From Paenibacillus pasadenensis DSM 19293 (GTDB taxonomy: Bacteria; Bacillota; Bacilli; Paenibacillales; Paenibacillaceae), in the NCBI RefSeq assembly GCF_000422485.1, contig NZ_KE383852.1, positions 1-64,000 on the forward strand: DNA of 64,000 nucleotides, written 5' to 3'. A program made the translations under genes and the position numbers. Within the stretch, counting starts at the first letter, position 1. Each line of letters opens with the position of its first letter. The notes beneath the pieces were generated by a model. That model was not told where the DNA came from and did not search any database. It saw nothing but the letters and a program-made list of their open reading frames with translations. This document shows, piece by piece, positions 42,765 to 51,780 of the stretch.

Positions 42765-43751
42765 TTAATTCAAGATGTCCTGTTTCGTAAAGACGCCATA
42801 CGAGACGACGAGCGCCGCAGCGGCCCAGATGCCAAGCACGGCCAGGGAAAATCCGATGTCCATGCCCGCGATCGGCGGCGGCGTGCCTTCGAGATAGTCG
42901 GTCAGGTCGATGTTCACGGAGAAGATGTATTTGGCGGCCTCCCAGGAGGAAGCCATGCCGGCCAGGATGCTGCCGGAGATGACCGCCGCCATCATCGTGA
43001 CGATGCTCGCCGCCGTGCTGCGCACGAGCACCGACACCATCGTCGACAGGATGGCGATCGTCATGCAGCTGATCCAGATGAGGCCGCTCTGCATGAGCAT
43101 GTACGCCCATTGCGGCACGGCATGCACGCCGGTCGCGTCGATCGCGGAGCCGTCGATGACAAAGCCGGTGAACACCGGCATCGTCCATCCCCCGTAGCCG
43201 AAGAGGAGGCCGGATATGAGATAGCATACCGCGCCGGTCGCGAGGATAGCCAGCGAAACGTAGAGCGTCAAGGCGATCAGCTTGCTCGTCAGGATTTTCC
43301 AGCGCCGCACCGGACGGGTCAGCAGCATCTTGATCGTGCCCCCGGTGCGCTCTCCCGATACGAGATCGGACGAAAGCGCGAGGATGAGCAGCGGGAAAAA
43401 CATCGAGACGGAGCTCGCCATGAACTGACGGGTGAACGTAGCCGCGTCCGGGCTGTTCGGATTGATGTCATGATCCAGGTAATATTGCAGCTGCTGCACT
43501 TTGATGCGGTCGTACTTTTTCCACTCCTCCGGCATGCGGTCGCTCGCCAGCGTGTTCTGCAGGTCGGTGATCTGCTGCTGGATCTGGTTGCGCCAGTCCT
43601 TGAAGTTGGCGGCGTTCGTCTGGGACACCCGGAGCTGGGCGTAGGTGAACAGCGGCACGAGCACCAGCAGGATTAGAAGGATAACATAGAACCGCTTCTT
43701 TTTCCAAATTTTCAGCGTCTCGTTCTGAACGAGCGGAAGCATCCCCTTCAC
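42765..43751 (-). CDS. ABC-2 type transporter permease
   Basis: A 328-residue permease: an N-terminal helix (FYVILLILLVLVPLFTYAQL), an extracytoplasmic loop of about 70 residues rich in Gln (NQIQQQITDLQNTLA), then five helices including MFFPLLILALSSDLVSGERTGGTIKMLLTRPV, whose SGERxxGT...L..P motif defines the ABC-2 family. The start is GTG at 43751, overlapping the ATPase stop by 4 bp (GTGA). Its substrate is unknown. Confidence 0.87.
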   Translation of the reverse strand: MKGMLPLVQNETLKIWKKKRFYVILLILLVLVPLFTYAQLRVSQTNAANFKDWRNQIQQQITDLQNTLASDRMPEEWKKYDRIKVQQLQYYLDHDINPNSPDAATFTRQFMASSVSMFFPLLILALSSDLVSGERTGGTIKMLLTRPVRRWKILTSKLIALTLYVSLAILATGAVCYLISGLLFGYGGWTMPVFTGFVIDGSAIDATGVHAVPQWAYMLMQSGLIWISCMTIAILSTMVSVLVRSTAASIVTMMAAVISGSILAGMASSWEAAKYIFSVNIDLTDYLEGTPPPIAGMDIGFSLAVLGIWAAAALVVSYGVFTKQDILN

Positions 43752-44785
43752 TCGGCCTCCACCTCCGTCAGCCTCAGGAAAAGCTCCTCGAGCGTCGGCG
43801 CGACGCGCTGCACCGCTTCGATGCCGATGCCCCGCCGCACGAGCAGCTCCACGACATCCGGCAGCGCTTCTTCATCCACGCTCGTCACGATCGCTCCGGG
43901 CAGATGAGCGAGCGCGCCCTCGTCCAGCCGATGCTCGCCGTCGCCGAACAGCTGGACGGACGGCTGGTCCGCGAGCAGCGCCCGCGCCTCCTCCTGGCGG
44001 TCGGTCTGCCACAGCACGAAGCTGGACGCCTGGCCGACAAGCTCGTCCACCCGGCCGACCGCCAGCACCCGGCCTTCGTTGATGATCGCGACGCGGTCGC
44101 ACATGAGCTGGATTTCGCTCAGCAGGTGGCTGGAGATGAACAGGCTCAGCCCGGTTGCCGACAGCATGCGGATGAATTCGCGCAGCTCCTTGATGCCCTT
44201 CGGATCGAGCCCGTTCGTCGGCTCGTCGAGGATGAGCAGCTTCGGCCGTCCGAGCAGCGCCTGCGCGATGCCGAGCCGCTGCCTCATGCCGAGCGAGTAG
44301 TCGCGGACCTTGTCATGGATGCGCTCGTCCAGGCGCACGATCGAGACGACCTCGCGGATGCGGTCCTCCCCGATGCCCGGCTGCATGCGCGCGAACTGCT
44401 CGAGGTTTTCCCAGCCGGTAAGGTAAGGGTACATTTCCGGATTCTCGACGATGCAGCCGACCTCGGCCAGCGCCTTCTCCGGATCGCGGGCGAGATGATG
44501 TCCGCCGATGAGGATCTCGCCCTCGGTCGGCTTGATCAGATCGACCAGCATCCGGATCGTCGTCGTCTTGCCCGAGCCGTTCGGCCCGAGGAAGCCGAAG
44601 ATCTCGCCGGGATGCACTTGGAACCCGACCTCGTGGATGATCCATTTCCGGCGGATTCTTTTTTTCAGGCCGCGCACGTCCAGCACGGGCTCGCCGGCGG
44701 CGACGCCCGCCTTCGAAGCGGCATCCTGCGCAGCCGCGGACGGCCTGGACTTTGGCCGTCGGCGAACGGGGTAATCAATCGTCAT
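43748..44785 (-). CDS. ABC transporter ATP-binding protein (BcrA/CcmA type)
   Basis: A 345-residue ATPase with LGPNGSGKTTTIRML, the Q-loop in VGCIVENPEMYPYLTGWENL, signature YSLGMRQRLGIAQALL, Walker B LLILDEPTNGLDPKG and H-loop ISSHLLSE; a C-terminal regulatory domain of about 100 residues follows. The SLGMRQR signature and NGLDPKG are typical of bacitracin/lantibiotic-type exporters, but no peptide or sensor genes are adjacent. There is an N-terminal extension of about 30 residues rich in Ala/Arg. Start follows AAAGGAGAGG. Confidence 0.9.
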   Translation of the reverse strand: MTIDYPVRRRPKSRPSAAAQDAASKAGVAAGEPVLDVRGLKKRIRRKWIIHEVGFQVHPGEIFGFLGPNGSGKTTTIRMLVDLIKPTEGEILIGGHHLARDPEKALAEVGCIVENPEMYPYLTGWENLEQFARMQPGIGEDRIREVVSIVRLDERIHDKVRDYSLGMRQRLGIAQALLGRPKLLILDEPTNGLDPKGIKELREFIRMLSATGLSLFISSHLLSEIQLMCDRVAIINEGRVLAVGRVDELVGQASSFVLWQTDRQEEARALLADQPSVQLFGDGEHRLDEGALAHLPGAIVTSVDEEALPDVVELLVRRGIGIEAVQRVAPTLEELFLRLTEVEAE

Positions 44786-44841
44786 GCAGGTCCTCTCCTT
44801 TTGTCTCTAGCTCGTCTGCCAAGACAGCGGCGACGCGTCCG

Positions 44842-45663
44842 TCAGGTCAGCGCCTGCACGATGCGCTGCGCGATGCGGACGTAGCCGTCCTGATTCGGGT
44901 GGAAATGATCGGACGCCATGTAGGCGGCCGAGCGCTGCTCGAACAGATCCATGACGGGAACGAGCACCGCATGCTCGTCCTTGGCCAGGATGCGGTACGC
45001 CTCGTCGTTCCAGCGCTGGACGGCCGCGCTGCCGTCGCGCAGCTCCGCGATGTCGTAGAACGGATTGTACAGCCCGGCGTAGACGAGCGTCGCCTCCGGG
45101 TTGATCGCGCGGATCCGCTCGACGACGCTTTTGAGCGACGCGGCCGCGGCCGGAATCTGCGCCTCGATCTCGTCGAGCGGAATGTCGCTCGAGCTCCCGT
45201 TCTCTCTCGCTTCGAGGACAGGACGGAACAAGTCGTTGCCGCCGATCGTCAGCAGGATCAGGTTCGCCTGGCGAATCGGGTTGTCGAGGCCCCGGTCCTC
45301 GGCGAGCATCTTGTCGAGCTCCGCCGCCGTCAAGCCGCTGATCGCCAGATTGTTGATCTGCTGCACCGGCTTGCCGGTCGCAGCCTTCAGCTGCTCCAGC
45401 ACCGGCTTCACATAGCCGCGGCCGCTGTTGTCCCCGACTCCTTTGGTCAAGGAATCGCCGAGCGCCGTCACGAGGATCTCGTCCGCCTGCTGGTATTGTC
45501 CGCCGGCCTGAGCCTCCTCCGGAGCCTGGCGCGCCGCCTGCTGCACGGAAGGCGTGACGATCAGCATGTCGCGCATGGCGAAGGCGAATCCTCCTGCGAG
45601 GAGCAGCGTCGAGGCGAGGGACGCCGTGCCTACGACCCGCCATAATGTGCCGGATGACTTCAT
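44842..45663 (-). CDS. SGNH/GDSL-family hydrolase, membrane-anchored (YpmR-like)
   Basis: A 273-residue protein with an N-terminal signal anchor (LWRVVGTASLASTLLLAGGFAFA) and an SGNH domain: block I TALGDSLTKGVGD with the Ser nucleophile, block II Gly in INNLAISGLTAAEL, block III LILLTIGGNDLF and block V SDHFHPNQDGYVRIA with Asp and His. It is probably an extracytoplasmic esterase/lipase. The start at 45663 follows AAGGGGAG; a longer frame to 45720 gives no better signal. It is 56 bp upstream of the ABC ATPase gene. Confidence 0.87.
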   Translation of the reverse strand: MKSSGTLWRVVGTASLASTLLLAGGFAFAMRDMLIVTPSVQQAARQAPEEAQAGGQYQQADEILVTALGDSLTKGVGDNSGRGYVKPVLEQLKAATGKPVQQINNLAISGLTAAELDKMLAEDRGLDNPIRQANLILLTIGGNDLFRPVLEARENGSSSDIPLDEIEAQIPAAAASLKSVVERIRAINPEATLVYAGLYNPFYDIAELRDGSAAVQRWNDEAYRILAKDEHAVLVPVMDLFEQRSAAYMASDHFHPNQDGYVRIAQRIVQALT

Positions 45664-45913
45664 CTTATTTCGGCTCCCCTTGCTCGGAATTTGAATTGTG
45701 AACATTTGGTATAGCATCATCTACTAAAAATAAGGCTTGCGACAAGTTTTTGCAAATCATGCGGGACGAAAGGACTAGGGCGCGCTCGTCCCCCGCACCG
45801 CAAAGCTGCCCGCCGGCGTTCGCGCCCGCTTCTGCCGCCCGATTTTTTTGGACTGCAGCGTCCCGAGCGGACGGCAGCGTCAGACGGAAAGGAGGCGAAA
45901 GCGCATAGGTCCA

Positions 45914-45942
45914 TGAAAAAAGCAGGCCTCGTCGGCCTGCTC
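45914..45942 (-). terminator. terminator of purT
   Basis: AGCAGGCC pairs with GGCCTGCT around a five-base loop, followed by six T on the minus strand, directly at the purT stop. The gap 45664-45913 contains GC-rich sequence with no clear gene. Confidence 0.9.
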
Positions 45943-45945
45943 TTC

Positions 45946-47130
45946 CTATCCGTCATATCTGATCGTCAAGCACTCCGCTGCCTGGCGAGCCGCGTCGCGC
46001 GCGCTCTCGGCATCCGTCCCCGACGCAAGGGCGACGGCCATGCGGCGTCCCTTGCGCGTCTCCGGCTTGCCGAATACGCGCACCTGCGCGCTCGGCACCG
46101 CGAGCGCCTGCTCCAGCCCTTCGACCGCGAACGAGCGGCTGTCGCGCGTCGCCTTGAGCGTGCGGCTCGCGCCCGGCGACAGCAGCCGCACGCCAGGGAT
46201 CGGCAGGCCGAGGATCGCGCGCACGTGGAGCGCGAACTCCGACAGATCCTGCGTCGCCATCGTCACCATCCCCGTATCATGCGGCCGCGGCGACACCTCG
46301 CTGAACAGGACGCCGTCCTCGGTCAGGAACAGCTCGACACCGTACAAGCCCCAGCCGCCAAGCGCTTCGGTAATCGCCAGCGCGATCCGTTCGGCCTCGC
46401 GCAGCTGCGCCTCGCTCATCGCATGCGGCTGCCACGACTCGATATAGTCGCCGTCCTGCTGCACATGTCCGATCGGCGCGCAGAACGCCGTGCCCGAGAC
46501 GGAGCGGACCGTCAGCAGCGTGATCTCGGATTCGAAGCGGACGAAGCCTTCGACGATGACGCGCTTCTTTTTGGCGCGGCCGCCCTCCATCGCATAGTTC
46601 CAGCAGCTCTCGATCTCCGCCTCGGAGCGGCAGACGCTCTGGCCCTTGCCCGAGGAGCTCATGATCGGCTTGATGACGCACGGCAGTCCGAGCTCCAGCA
46701 CGGCCGCCCTCATCTCCTCGAGCGAGTCCGCGAAGCGGTAGGAGGCGGTCGGCAGGCGCAGCGTCTCCGCCGCCAGGCGCCGGATGCCTTCGCGGTCCAT
46801 CGTCAGCCGCGCGGCTCGCGCCGTCGGCACGACCTTGTAGCCCTCCTGCTCCAGCTCGACGAGCGTGCCGGTGGCGATCGCCTCGATCTCCGGCACGATC
46901 AGATCCGGCTTCTCCCGCAGGATCAGCTCCCGCAGCCGCTCCGGGTCGAGCATGTCGACCACATGCGAGCGATGCGCCACCTGCATCGCGGGCGCGTCCG
47001 CATAGCGGTCGACGGCGACCGTCTCCACGCCGAGCCGCTGCGCCTCGATGACCACTTCCTTGCCCAGCTCTCCAGAGCCCAGCAGCAGCATCTTGCGCGC
47101 CCCTTGGGTCAGCGGCGGTCCATACGACAT
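45946..47130 (-). CDS. purT: formate-dependent phosphoribosylglycinamide formyltransferase
   Basis: A 394-residue ATP-grasp enzyme that makes formyl-GAR from GAR, formate and ATP in purine synthesis, an alternative to folate-dependent Pur[21 protein letters not shown] opens the pre-ATP-grasp domain; [19 protein letters not shown] and [19 protein letters not shown] are ATP-grasp segments, and [30 protein letters not shown] carries the Mg ligands. Length matches E. coli PurT (392). The start at 47130 follows AGGGGGAAC. It is monocistronic and divergent from the ArsR gene. Confidence 0.95.
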   Translation of the reverse strand: MSYGPPLTQGARKMLLLGSGELGKEVVIEAQRLGVETVAVDRYADAPAMQVAHRSHVVDMLDPERLRELILREKPDLIVPEIEAIATGTLVELEQEGYKVVPTARAARLTMDREGIRRLAAETLRLPTASYRFADSLEEMRAAVLELGLPCVIKPIMSSSGKGQSVCRSEAEIESCWNYAMEGGRAKKKRVIVEGFVRFESEITLLTVRSVSGTAFCAPIGHVQQDGDYIESWQPHAMSEAQLREAERIALAITEALGGWGLYGVELFLTEDGVLFSEVSPRPHDTGMVTMATQDLSEFALHVRAILGLPIPGVRLLSPGASRTLKATRDSRSFAVEGLEQALAVPSAQVRVFGKPETRKGRRMAVALASGTDAESARDAARQAAECLTIRYDG

Positions 47131-47220
47131 TTCAGTTCCCCCTGTTCCAATTTCCGGTACATGATCCCTATCATTTTGGACGCTCTCTATCGAAAAATCA
47201 AGCGAACAGAGTCGTTTTCC

Positions 47221-47250
47221 TTGACAGCTATATTCCACTGAACGTATATT
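47221..47250 (+). promoter_or_regulatory. promoter of the ArsR-type gene, implying a leaderless transcript
   Basis: A consensus TTGACA is followed after 18 bp by TATATT. Initiation 6-8 bp downstream falls on or next to the ATG at 47257. Confidence 0.65.
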
Positions 47251-47256
47251 TTAGGC

Positions 47257-47580
47257 ATGAAATCGATCCTTCACGCGCTGGCCGAGCCGAATCGGCTGCG
47301 GATCGTCGAGCTGCTCCGCTCCGGTCCGCTCACAGTCGGAGAAATCGCCGAACGGCTGTCCTTCAACCAGCCGCAGACGTCCAAGCATCTCAAGGTGCTG
47401 AGCGAGGCCGGCGTGCTGCTTGTCGAAGCCTCGGCCAACCGCCGCATCTACCGGCTCTCGCCAAAACCGTTCCAGGAGCTGGAGGCATGGGCTTCCTCCT
47501 TCCGCCGCGACTGGGAGGAGCGCATGGACCGCCTGGACGGGTACCTGCAGCGGCTGCAGCAGGACGGCACGGAGCGCTGA
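47257..47580 (+). CDS. ArsR-family winged-helix transcriptional regulator
   Basis: A 107-residue regulator: ALAEPNRLRIVELLRSGPLTVGEIAERLSFNQPQTSKHLKVLSEAGVLLVEASANRRIYRLSPKPFQEL is a complete ArsR winged helix. There are no Cys residues and no metal motif, so it is of the autorepressor/SdpR-like kind rather than a metal sensor. No clear ribosome binding site exists (TTTTAGGC), and the promoter predicts a leaderless mRNA. ArsR-SdpR genes often precede SRPBCC/AHSA1 genes, but the next gene is convergent here. Confidence 0.88.
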   Translation: MKSILHALAEPNRLRIVELLRSGPLTVGEIAERLSFNQPQTSKHLKVLSEAGVLLVEASANRRIYRLSPKPFQELEAWASSFRRDWEERMDRLDGYLQRLQQDGTER

Positions 47581-47667
47581 CGGCGCAAGGCTCGGCCTTG
47601 CGGCCCGAGCCTCGCTTGCGCGGCCGCTGCAGACAGACTTTCAGGCCGCCCGCAGAAGGCCCCTTCC

Positions 47668-47724
47668 GCAAAAAAAAGCTGACCCGCATGTCCGGACTTG
47701 GACAGGCGGAGTCAGCTTTTTTGG
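47668..47724. terminator. bidirectional terminator between the ArsR and ABC exporter genes
   Basis: AAAAAAGCTGAC pairs with GTCAGCTTTTTT, with an inner CCGC/GCGG and TGTCC/GGACA extension; A and T tracts lie on both sides. Confidence 0.85.
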
Positions 47725-47750
47725 AGCCGGCCTTGGCTTGCCGGCAAGCG

Positions 47751-49616
47751 TCAGGCGCTGAGGAAGCGGTACTGCGCCTCGATGAGGCCGTAGTACGTGC
47801 CGCCATGCCGCATGAGCTCGTCATGGCTGCCCTGCTCGACGATGCGGCCGTGGTCGAGCACGACGATGTTGTCGCAGTGGCGGATCGTCGACAGGCGATG
47901 CGCGATGATGAACGACGTGCGTCCGGCCAGCAGCGTCTTGAGCGCCTCCTGGATCTTGAGCTCCGTCTCGGTGTCGATGCTCGCCGTCGCCTCGTCGAGG
48001 ATGAGGATCGCCGGATCCGCGAGCAGCGCGCGGGCGAAGCTCAGCAGCTGCCGCTGTCCCATCGACAGGACGTTGCCGCGCTCCTGCACCTCGGTGTCGT
48101 AGCCGTCGGGCAGCGTGACGATGAACTCATGCGCGTTGACCGCGCGGGCGGCCATCTCGACCTCCTCGTCCGTCGCGTTCAGACGCCCGAAGCGGATGTT
48201 GTCGCGGATCGTGCCGGAGAAGATGAACGTATCCTGCAGCACGATGCCGACCTGCGAGCGCAGGCTGTCGATCGTCACGTCGCGGATGTCCTGGCCGTCG
48301 ATGCGGACCGCTCCCTCTACGGGATCGTAGAACCGGCAGAGCAGGTTGATGATCGTGCTCTTGCCGGAGCCGGTATGGCCGACGAGCGCCACCGACTGGC
48401 CGGCCTTCACCTCGAGCGAGATGCCCTTGAGGGCGGGACGGTTCTTCTCGTACTCGAAGACGATGCTGTCGAACGACACGTCGCCCTTGATGCCGGTCAG
48501 CATGCGCGCGCGGCCGCTTTCCTTAACGGTCGGCTCCTCGTCGATGAACTCGAAGATCCGCTCCGAGCTGGCCATCGCGACGAGCAGCTGGTTGTACATC
48601 TGGCCGAGCCGGTTGATCGGATCCCAGAAGTTGCCGATGTAGTTGGCGAAGCCGACGAGCAGGCCGACGGTGATGACGTTCGTCTGGAGCAGATGCGAGC
48701 CGTACCAGAACAGGATGAGCGTGCCGATCGCCGCCGTCACCTCGATGATCGGGCCGAACGTCTGGTTGAGCACCGAGGCGCGGTCCCAGCTTTTTTTGTT
48801 GATCGTGTTCATATGGTCGAAGAACTTGTAGTTCTCCTTCTCCTGCACGTACGCCTGCGTCACCTTCATCCCCTGGATCGCCTCGTTGAGATGGGAGTTG
48901 ATGCGCGACTGCTTGATGCGCACGTCCTGCCAGGCGAAGCGGATGCGCTTGCGGAGAGCGCCGGAGACGATGAACATGAGCGGCACCGTCACCATGACGG
49001 CGATCCCGAGCTGGAAGTTCCAGATGAGCAGGATCGCGGCGATGCCGACGAGCTGGATGCAGTCCATGAGCAGGTTGACGACGCCGTTCGTGAACAGGTC
49101 CTGCAGCGAGTTGACGTCATTGGTGACGCGCACGAGCACGGAGCCCGCCGGCCGCTTGTCGAAGAAGCGGAAGCTGAGCTTCTGGATATGCTCGAACAGC
49201 TGCTGCCGCAGGTCGTAGATGACCTTTTGGCCGATGATGTTCGTGTACTTGATGCGGATCGTGTTGGCGGCCCACTGGATGACGTACAGGCCGAGCATGA
49301 TGCCGCCGTAGGCGAGCAGCAGGCTCTTGTCGCCGCCGTCCTTGTCGATCGCCTCGTCGATCGCGAGGATGATGACGGCCGGCGCGGCGAGCCGCGTCAG
49401 CGTGCCGAGCAGCATCATGAGCACCATCGGCACGAGCTGCTTGCGGTAAGGCTTCATATAGGAAAGCAGGCGCAGGACCTGCTTCCAGTTGAACGGCTTC
49501 TCGATGACCTCGTCATCGGTATACTTGAAGCGCTGGCGCTGAGCCTGCGCCGCCTCCTGCATGGAGGCGTCCAGGCCGGATGCGGGCGCGGCCGGCCCTT
49601 TTGCGCTGCTAGCCAT
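47751..49616 (-). CDS. heterodimeric ABC exporter subunit, BmrD-like (canonical Walker B Glu)
   Basis: A 621-residue TMD-NBD half-transporter: six helices between about residues 60 and 345, then an NBD with VGHTGSGKSTII, Q-loop VLQDTFIFSGTI, signature LSMGQRQLLSFARA and Walker B ILILDEATASID. The catalytic Glu is present, but the signature has Met in place of Gly (LSMGQ), the mirror of its partner's degenerate Walker B, as in BmrCD. It exports drugs or lipids as a heterodimer with the 591-residue subunit. Start and partner stop overlap as TGATG. Confidence 0.92.
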   Translation of the reverse strand: MASSAKGPAAPASGLDASMQEAAQAQRQRFKYTDDEVIEKPFNWKQVLRLLSYMKPYRKQLVPMVLMMLLGTLTRLAAPAVIILAIDEAIDKDGGDKSLLLAYGGIMLGLYVIQWAANTIRIKYTNIIGQKVIYDLRQQLFEHIQKLSFRFFDKRPAGSVLVRVTNDVNSLQDLFTNGVVNLLMDCIQLVGIAAILLIWNFQLGIAVMVTVPLMFIVSGALRKRIRFAWQDVRIKQSRINSHLNEAIQGMKVTQAYVQEKENYKFFDHMNTINKKSWDRASVLNQTFGPIIEVTAAIGTLILFWYGSHLLQTNVITVGLLVGFANYIGNFWDPINRLGQMYNQLLVAMASSERIFEFIDEEPTVKESGRARMLTGIKGDVSFDSIVFEYEKNRPALKGISLEVKAGQSVALVGHTGSGKSTIINLLCRFYDPVEGAVRIDGQDIRDVTIDSLRSQVGIVLQDTFIFSGTIRDNIRFGRLNATDEEVEMAARAVNAHEFIVTLPDGYDTEVQERGNVLSMGQRQLLSFARALLADPAILILDEATASIDTETELKIQEALKTLLAGRTSFIIAHRLSTIRHCDNIVVLDHGRIVEQGSHDELMRHGGTYYGLIEAQYRFLSA

Positions 49617-51391
49617 CAGGCGGTCCCTCCTTTGCCCAGCGCGGGCTCGTCGTCCTGCTGCGGACGGTCGGCGTACTGGATGTTGTAGACTTCGCGGTAC
49701 GGTCCGCTCTGGCGGACGAGCGCCGCATGCTTGCCGCGCTGCACGATGCGGCCCTTGTCGAGCACGAGAATCTCGTCGGCGTCCTTGAGCGAGCTGATCC
49801 GGTGGGCGATGATGAACGTCGTCCGTCCCTTCATCAGCTCCTTGAAGCCGGCCTGGATCTCATGCTCCGTCTCCATGTCGACCGCGCTCGTCGCGTCGTC
49901 GAGCACGAGGATATGCGGATTGCGGATCAAGGCGCGGGCGATCGCGATGCGCTGCTTCTGGCCGCCGGAGAGGCCCATGCCGCGCTCGCCGACGAGCGTG
50001 TCGTAGCCGAGCGGCAGCTCCATGATGAAGTCATGCGCCTTGGCCAGCTTGGCCGCGCGCTCGATCTGCTCCATCGTCGCGTCCTTGTCGGCGTAGGCGA
50101 TGTTGTCGCGGATCGAGGCGGAGAACAGGAACGTCTCCTGGAACACGGTCGCGATCTGGCTGCGCAGGCTCTGGACGTCGAGCTGGCGGATGTCGAGGCC
50201 GTCGACGGTGATTTTGCCCTGCTTGACGTTGTAGGCGTGCATGAGCAGCTGGATGATCGTGCTCTTGCCGGAGCCGGTGCCGCCGAGCAGGCCGATGACG
50301 GTGCCCGGAGGGGCGTCGAAGCTGATGTCCGTCACCGCCGGCTCCTTGTCCGCGTAATTGAACGTGACGTTCTCGAAGCGGACATGACCCTTGACATGCT
50401 GCTTGTCGAGCACGACCGCGTCGGGCACGCTCTTCACATGCACGTACTGGTTCAGCAGCTCCAGCACCCGCTCGCCGGACGCCTTGGACTGCGTGTAGTT
50501 GTTGATATGGAAGCCGATGCCCCACATCGGTCCGATGATGTACCAGATGAGGCTGAAAAACGCGACCAGCTCGCCGAGCGTCAGATGCTGGTCGATGACG
50601 CGCAAGCCGCCGAAGATGAGCAGGATGACGACGCTTACGTTGGCCAGCAGCTCCATGAGCGGGAAGTACCGGGCCCAGATCGTCGCCGCGCCGACCTGGT
50701 TCGTCTGGTATTCCGCGCTGCGCGCCGAGAATTTCTCGACCTCGTGGGACTCGCGCGCGAACGACTTGACCGTGCGCACGCCGGTGATGTTCTCCTGGAC
50801 GGCCGTCGTCATGTGGCTGAGCGCCTGGCGCATCTCGCGGAACGCCGGATGGATGTTCTTCTCGAAGCGCACGGCGGTGAAGGCGAGCAGCGGAATCGCC
50901 ACCAGCGTGACGAGCGTCAGCTGCCAGTCCATGGTCAGCATCATGACGCCGCCGAACAGGATCATGAGGAACACGTTGAGCACCTGCGCGAAGCCGAAGC
51001 CGATGAACTGGCGGATCGCCTCCAGGTCCGCGGTCAGGCGGCTCATCAGATCGCCCGTCTTGGCGGTGTCGTAGTACGGATAGCTCAGCTCCTGCAGCTT
51101 GGCGTAGCTGGCGTTCCGCAGCCGGTAGGCGACGCGGTTGCCGAGCCGTCCGCCGAAATATCCGCTCAGGAAGTTCATGAAGCCCTTCAGCGAAACGACG
51201 CAGACGACGGCCAGCGACAGCAACGGCACCGGCTCCCAGTTCTGCGGCTTGACGACGTCATCGATCAGGTACCGCAGCAGGTTCGGATAGACCAGTCCGA
51301 GCGCGGTTGCAGCGGCCAGGCAGAGGATGGATGCGAAGATGAACTTGCGCTCCACCCAGTAGTAAGGCTTGAGTTGCCTGAAAACCTCCAA
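49616..51391 (-). CDS. heterodimeric ABC exporter subunit, BmrC-like (degenerate Walker B)
   Basis: A 591-residue TMD-NBD half-transporter with six helices (about residues 15-310), Walker A LGGTGSGKSTII, Q-loop VFQETFLFSAS, canonical signature LSGGQKQRIAIARAL and Walker B LVLDDATSAVD, where Asp replaces the catalytic Glu. That substitution makes one ATP site non-hydrolytic, as described for BmrC and other asymmetric exporters. The start is TTG at 51391 behind GGGGGAGAG; two short leader ORFs precede it. The length matches YheI/BmrC (585). Confidence 0.92.
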   Translation of the reverse strand: MEVFRQLKPYYWVERKFIFASILCLAAATALGLVYPNLLRYLIDDVVKPQNWEPVPLLSLAVVCVVSLKGFMNFLSGYFGGRLGNRVAYRLRNASYAKLQELSYPYYDTAKTGDLMSRLTADLEAIRQFIGFGFAQVLNVFLMILFGGVMMLTMDWQLTLVTLVAIPLLAFTAVRFEKNIHPAFREMRQALSHMTTAVQENITGVRTVKSFARESHEVEKFSARSAEYQTNQVGAATIWARYFPLMELLANVSVVILLIFGGLRVIDQHLTLGELVAFFSLIWYIIGPMWGIGFHINNYTQSKASGERVLELLNQYVHVKSVPDAVVLDKQHVKGHVRFENVTFNYADKEPAVTDISFDAPPGTVIGLLGGTGSGKSTIIQLLMHAYNVKQGKITVDGLDIRQLDVQSLRSQIATVFQETFLFSASIRDNIAYADKDATMEQIERAAKLAKAHDFIMELPLGYDTLVGERGMGLSGGQKQRIAIARALIRNPHILVLDDATSAVDMETEHEIQAGFKELMKGRTTFIIAHRISSLKDADEILVLDKGRIVQRGKHAALVRQSGPYREVYNIQYADRPQQDDEPALGKGGTA

Positions 51392-51408
51392 GTGTGCTCT
51401 CTCCCCCG

Positions 51409-51495
51409 TTAGTTAGGTTTAACTGCGATTTCAGTGCTGACATGGACGTATGTTATCAGCATCCCGCAGGAGCGGCAAACGCCTTTTGCGGCCAT
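51409..51495 (-). CDS. 28-residue leader ORF upstream of the ABC exporter
   Basis: The open frame starts MAAKGVCRSCGMLITYVHVS and ends TEIAVKPN, with its stop 17 bp before the TTG of the BmrC-like gene. It begins 2 bp after the stop of a 16-residue ORF, so reinitiation is plausible; its own ribosome binding site is weak (GGAG, 13 bp away). By analogy with bmrB upstream of B. subtilis bmrCD, it may act in ribosome-dependent control. Coding status is not proven. Confidence 0.35.
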   Translation of the reverse strand: MAAKGVCRSCGMLITYVHVSTEIAVKPN

Positions 51496-51497
51496 AT

Positions 51498-51548
51498 TCA
51501 GCACTCTGCTCCGCTAAAAGGGAAGATAAGGCACGTAAGGGGGATCAT
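51498..51548 (-). CDS. 16-residue leader peptide upstream of the ABC exporter
   Basis: The frame encodes MIPLTCLIFPFSGAEC and is preceded by TTGAGGAAAAAGAGA, a good ribosome binding site. It is the first translatable ORF of the long exporter leader (51392-51680), which otherwise holds no gene. The Pro-, Leu- and Phe-rich content and position suggest an antibiotic-sensing leader peptide like BmrB, though the sequence is not similar. Moderate to low confidence. Confidence 0.4.
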   Translation of the reverse strand: MIPLTCLIFPFSGAEC

Positions 51549-51678
51549 TCTCTTTTTCCTCAACGAATCGTCACGTTTACGACACATTTGCGCGTTTTTA
51601 TCCGTTTCGGCTGGAAATGCGAAAAAAACTTTTAACGCTCGCCGATTTCCGCTACCGCCGGCACGCTCCGCAAGCAGC

Positions 51679-51731
51679 AAAAAAGGATGCCCCTCGGCCG
51701 CTATCAGCGGCGCGGAGGGACATCCTTTTTG
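51679..51731. terminator. bidirectional terminator downstream of the dynamin gene
   Basis: AAAAAAGGATGCCCCTC pairs with GAGGGACATCCTTTTT (one mismatch) around an inner GCCGCT/AGCGGC stem. It separates the dynamin gene from the exporter leader. Confidence 0.88.
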
Positions 51732-51780
51732 TCGCGCGGAATCGCGCCTGCGGGCAGCGCCGCTCGGGTAGGCAGGGGGA

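Noticed and set aside
43748-44785. Bacitracin-type resistance module
   Set aside because: The ATPase and permease are ABC-2 exporter-like, but no two-component sensor or resistance gene is adjacent; a specific substrate cannot be supported.
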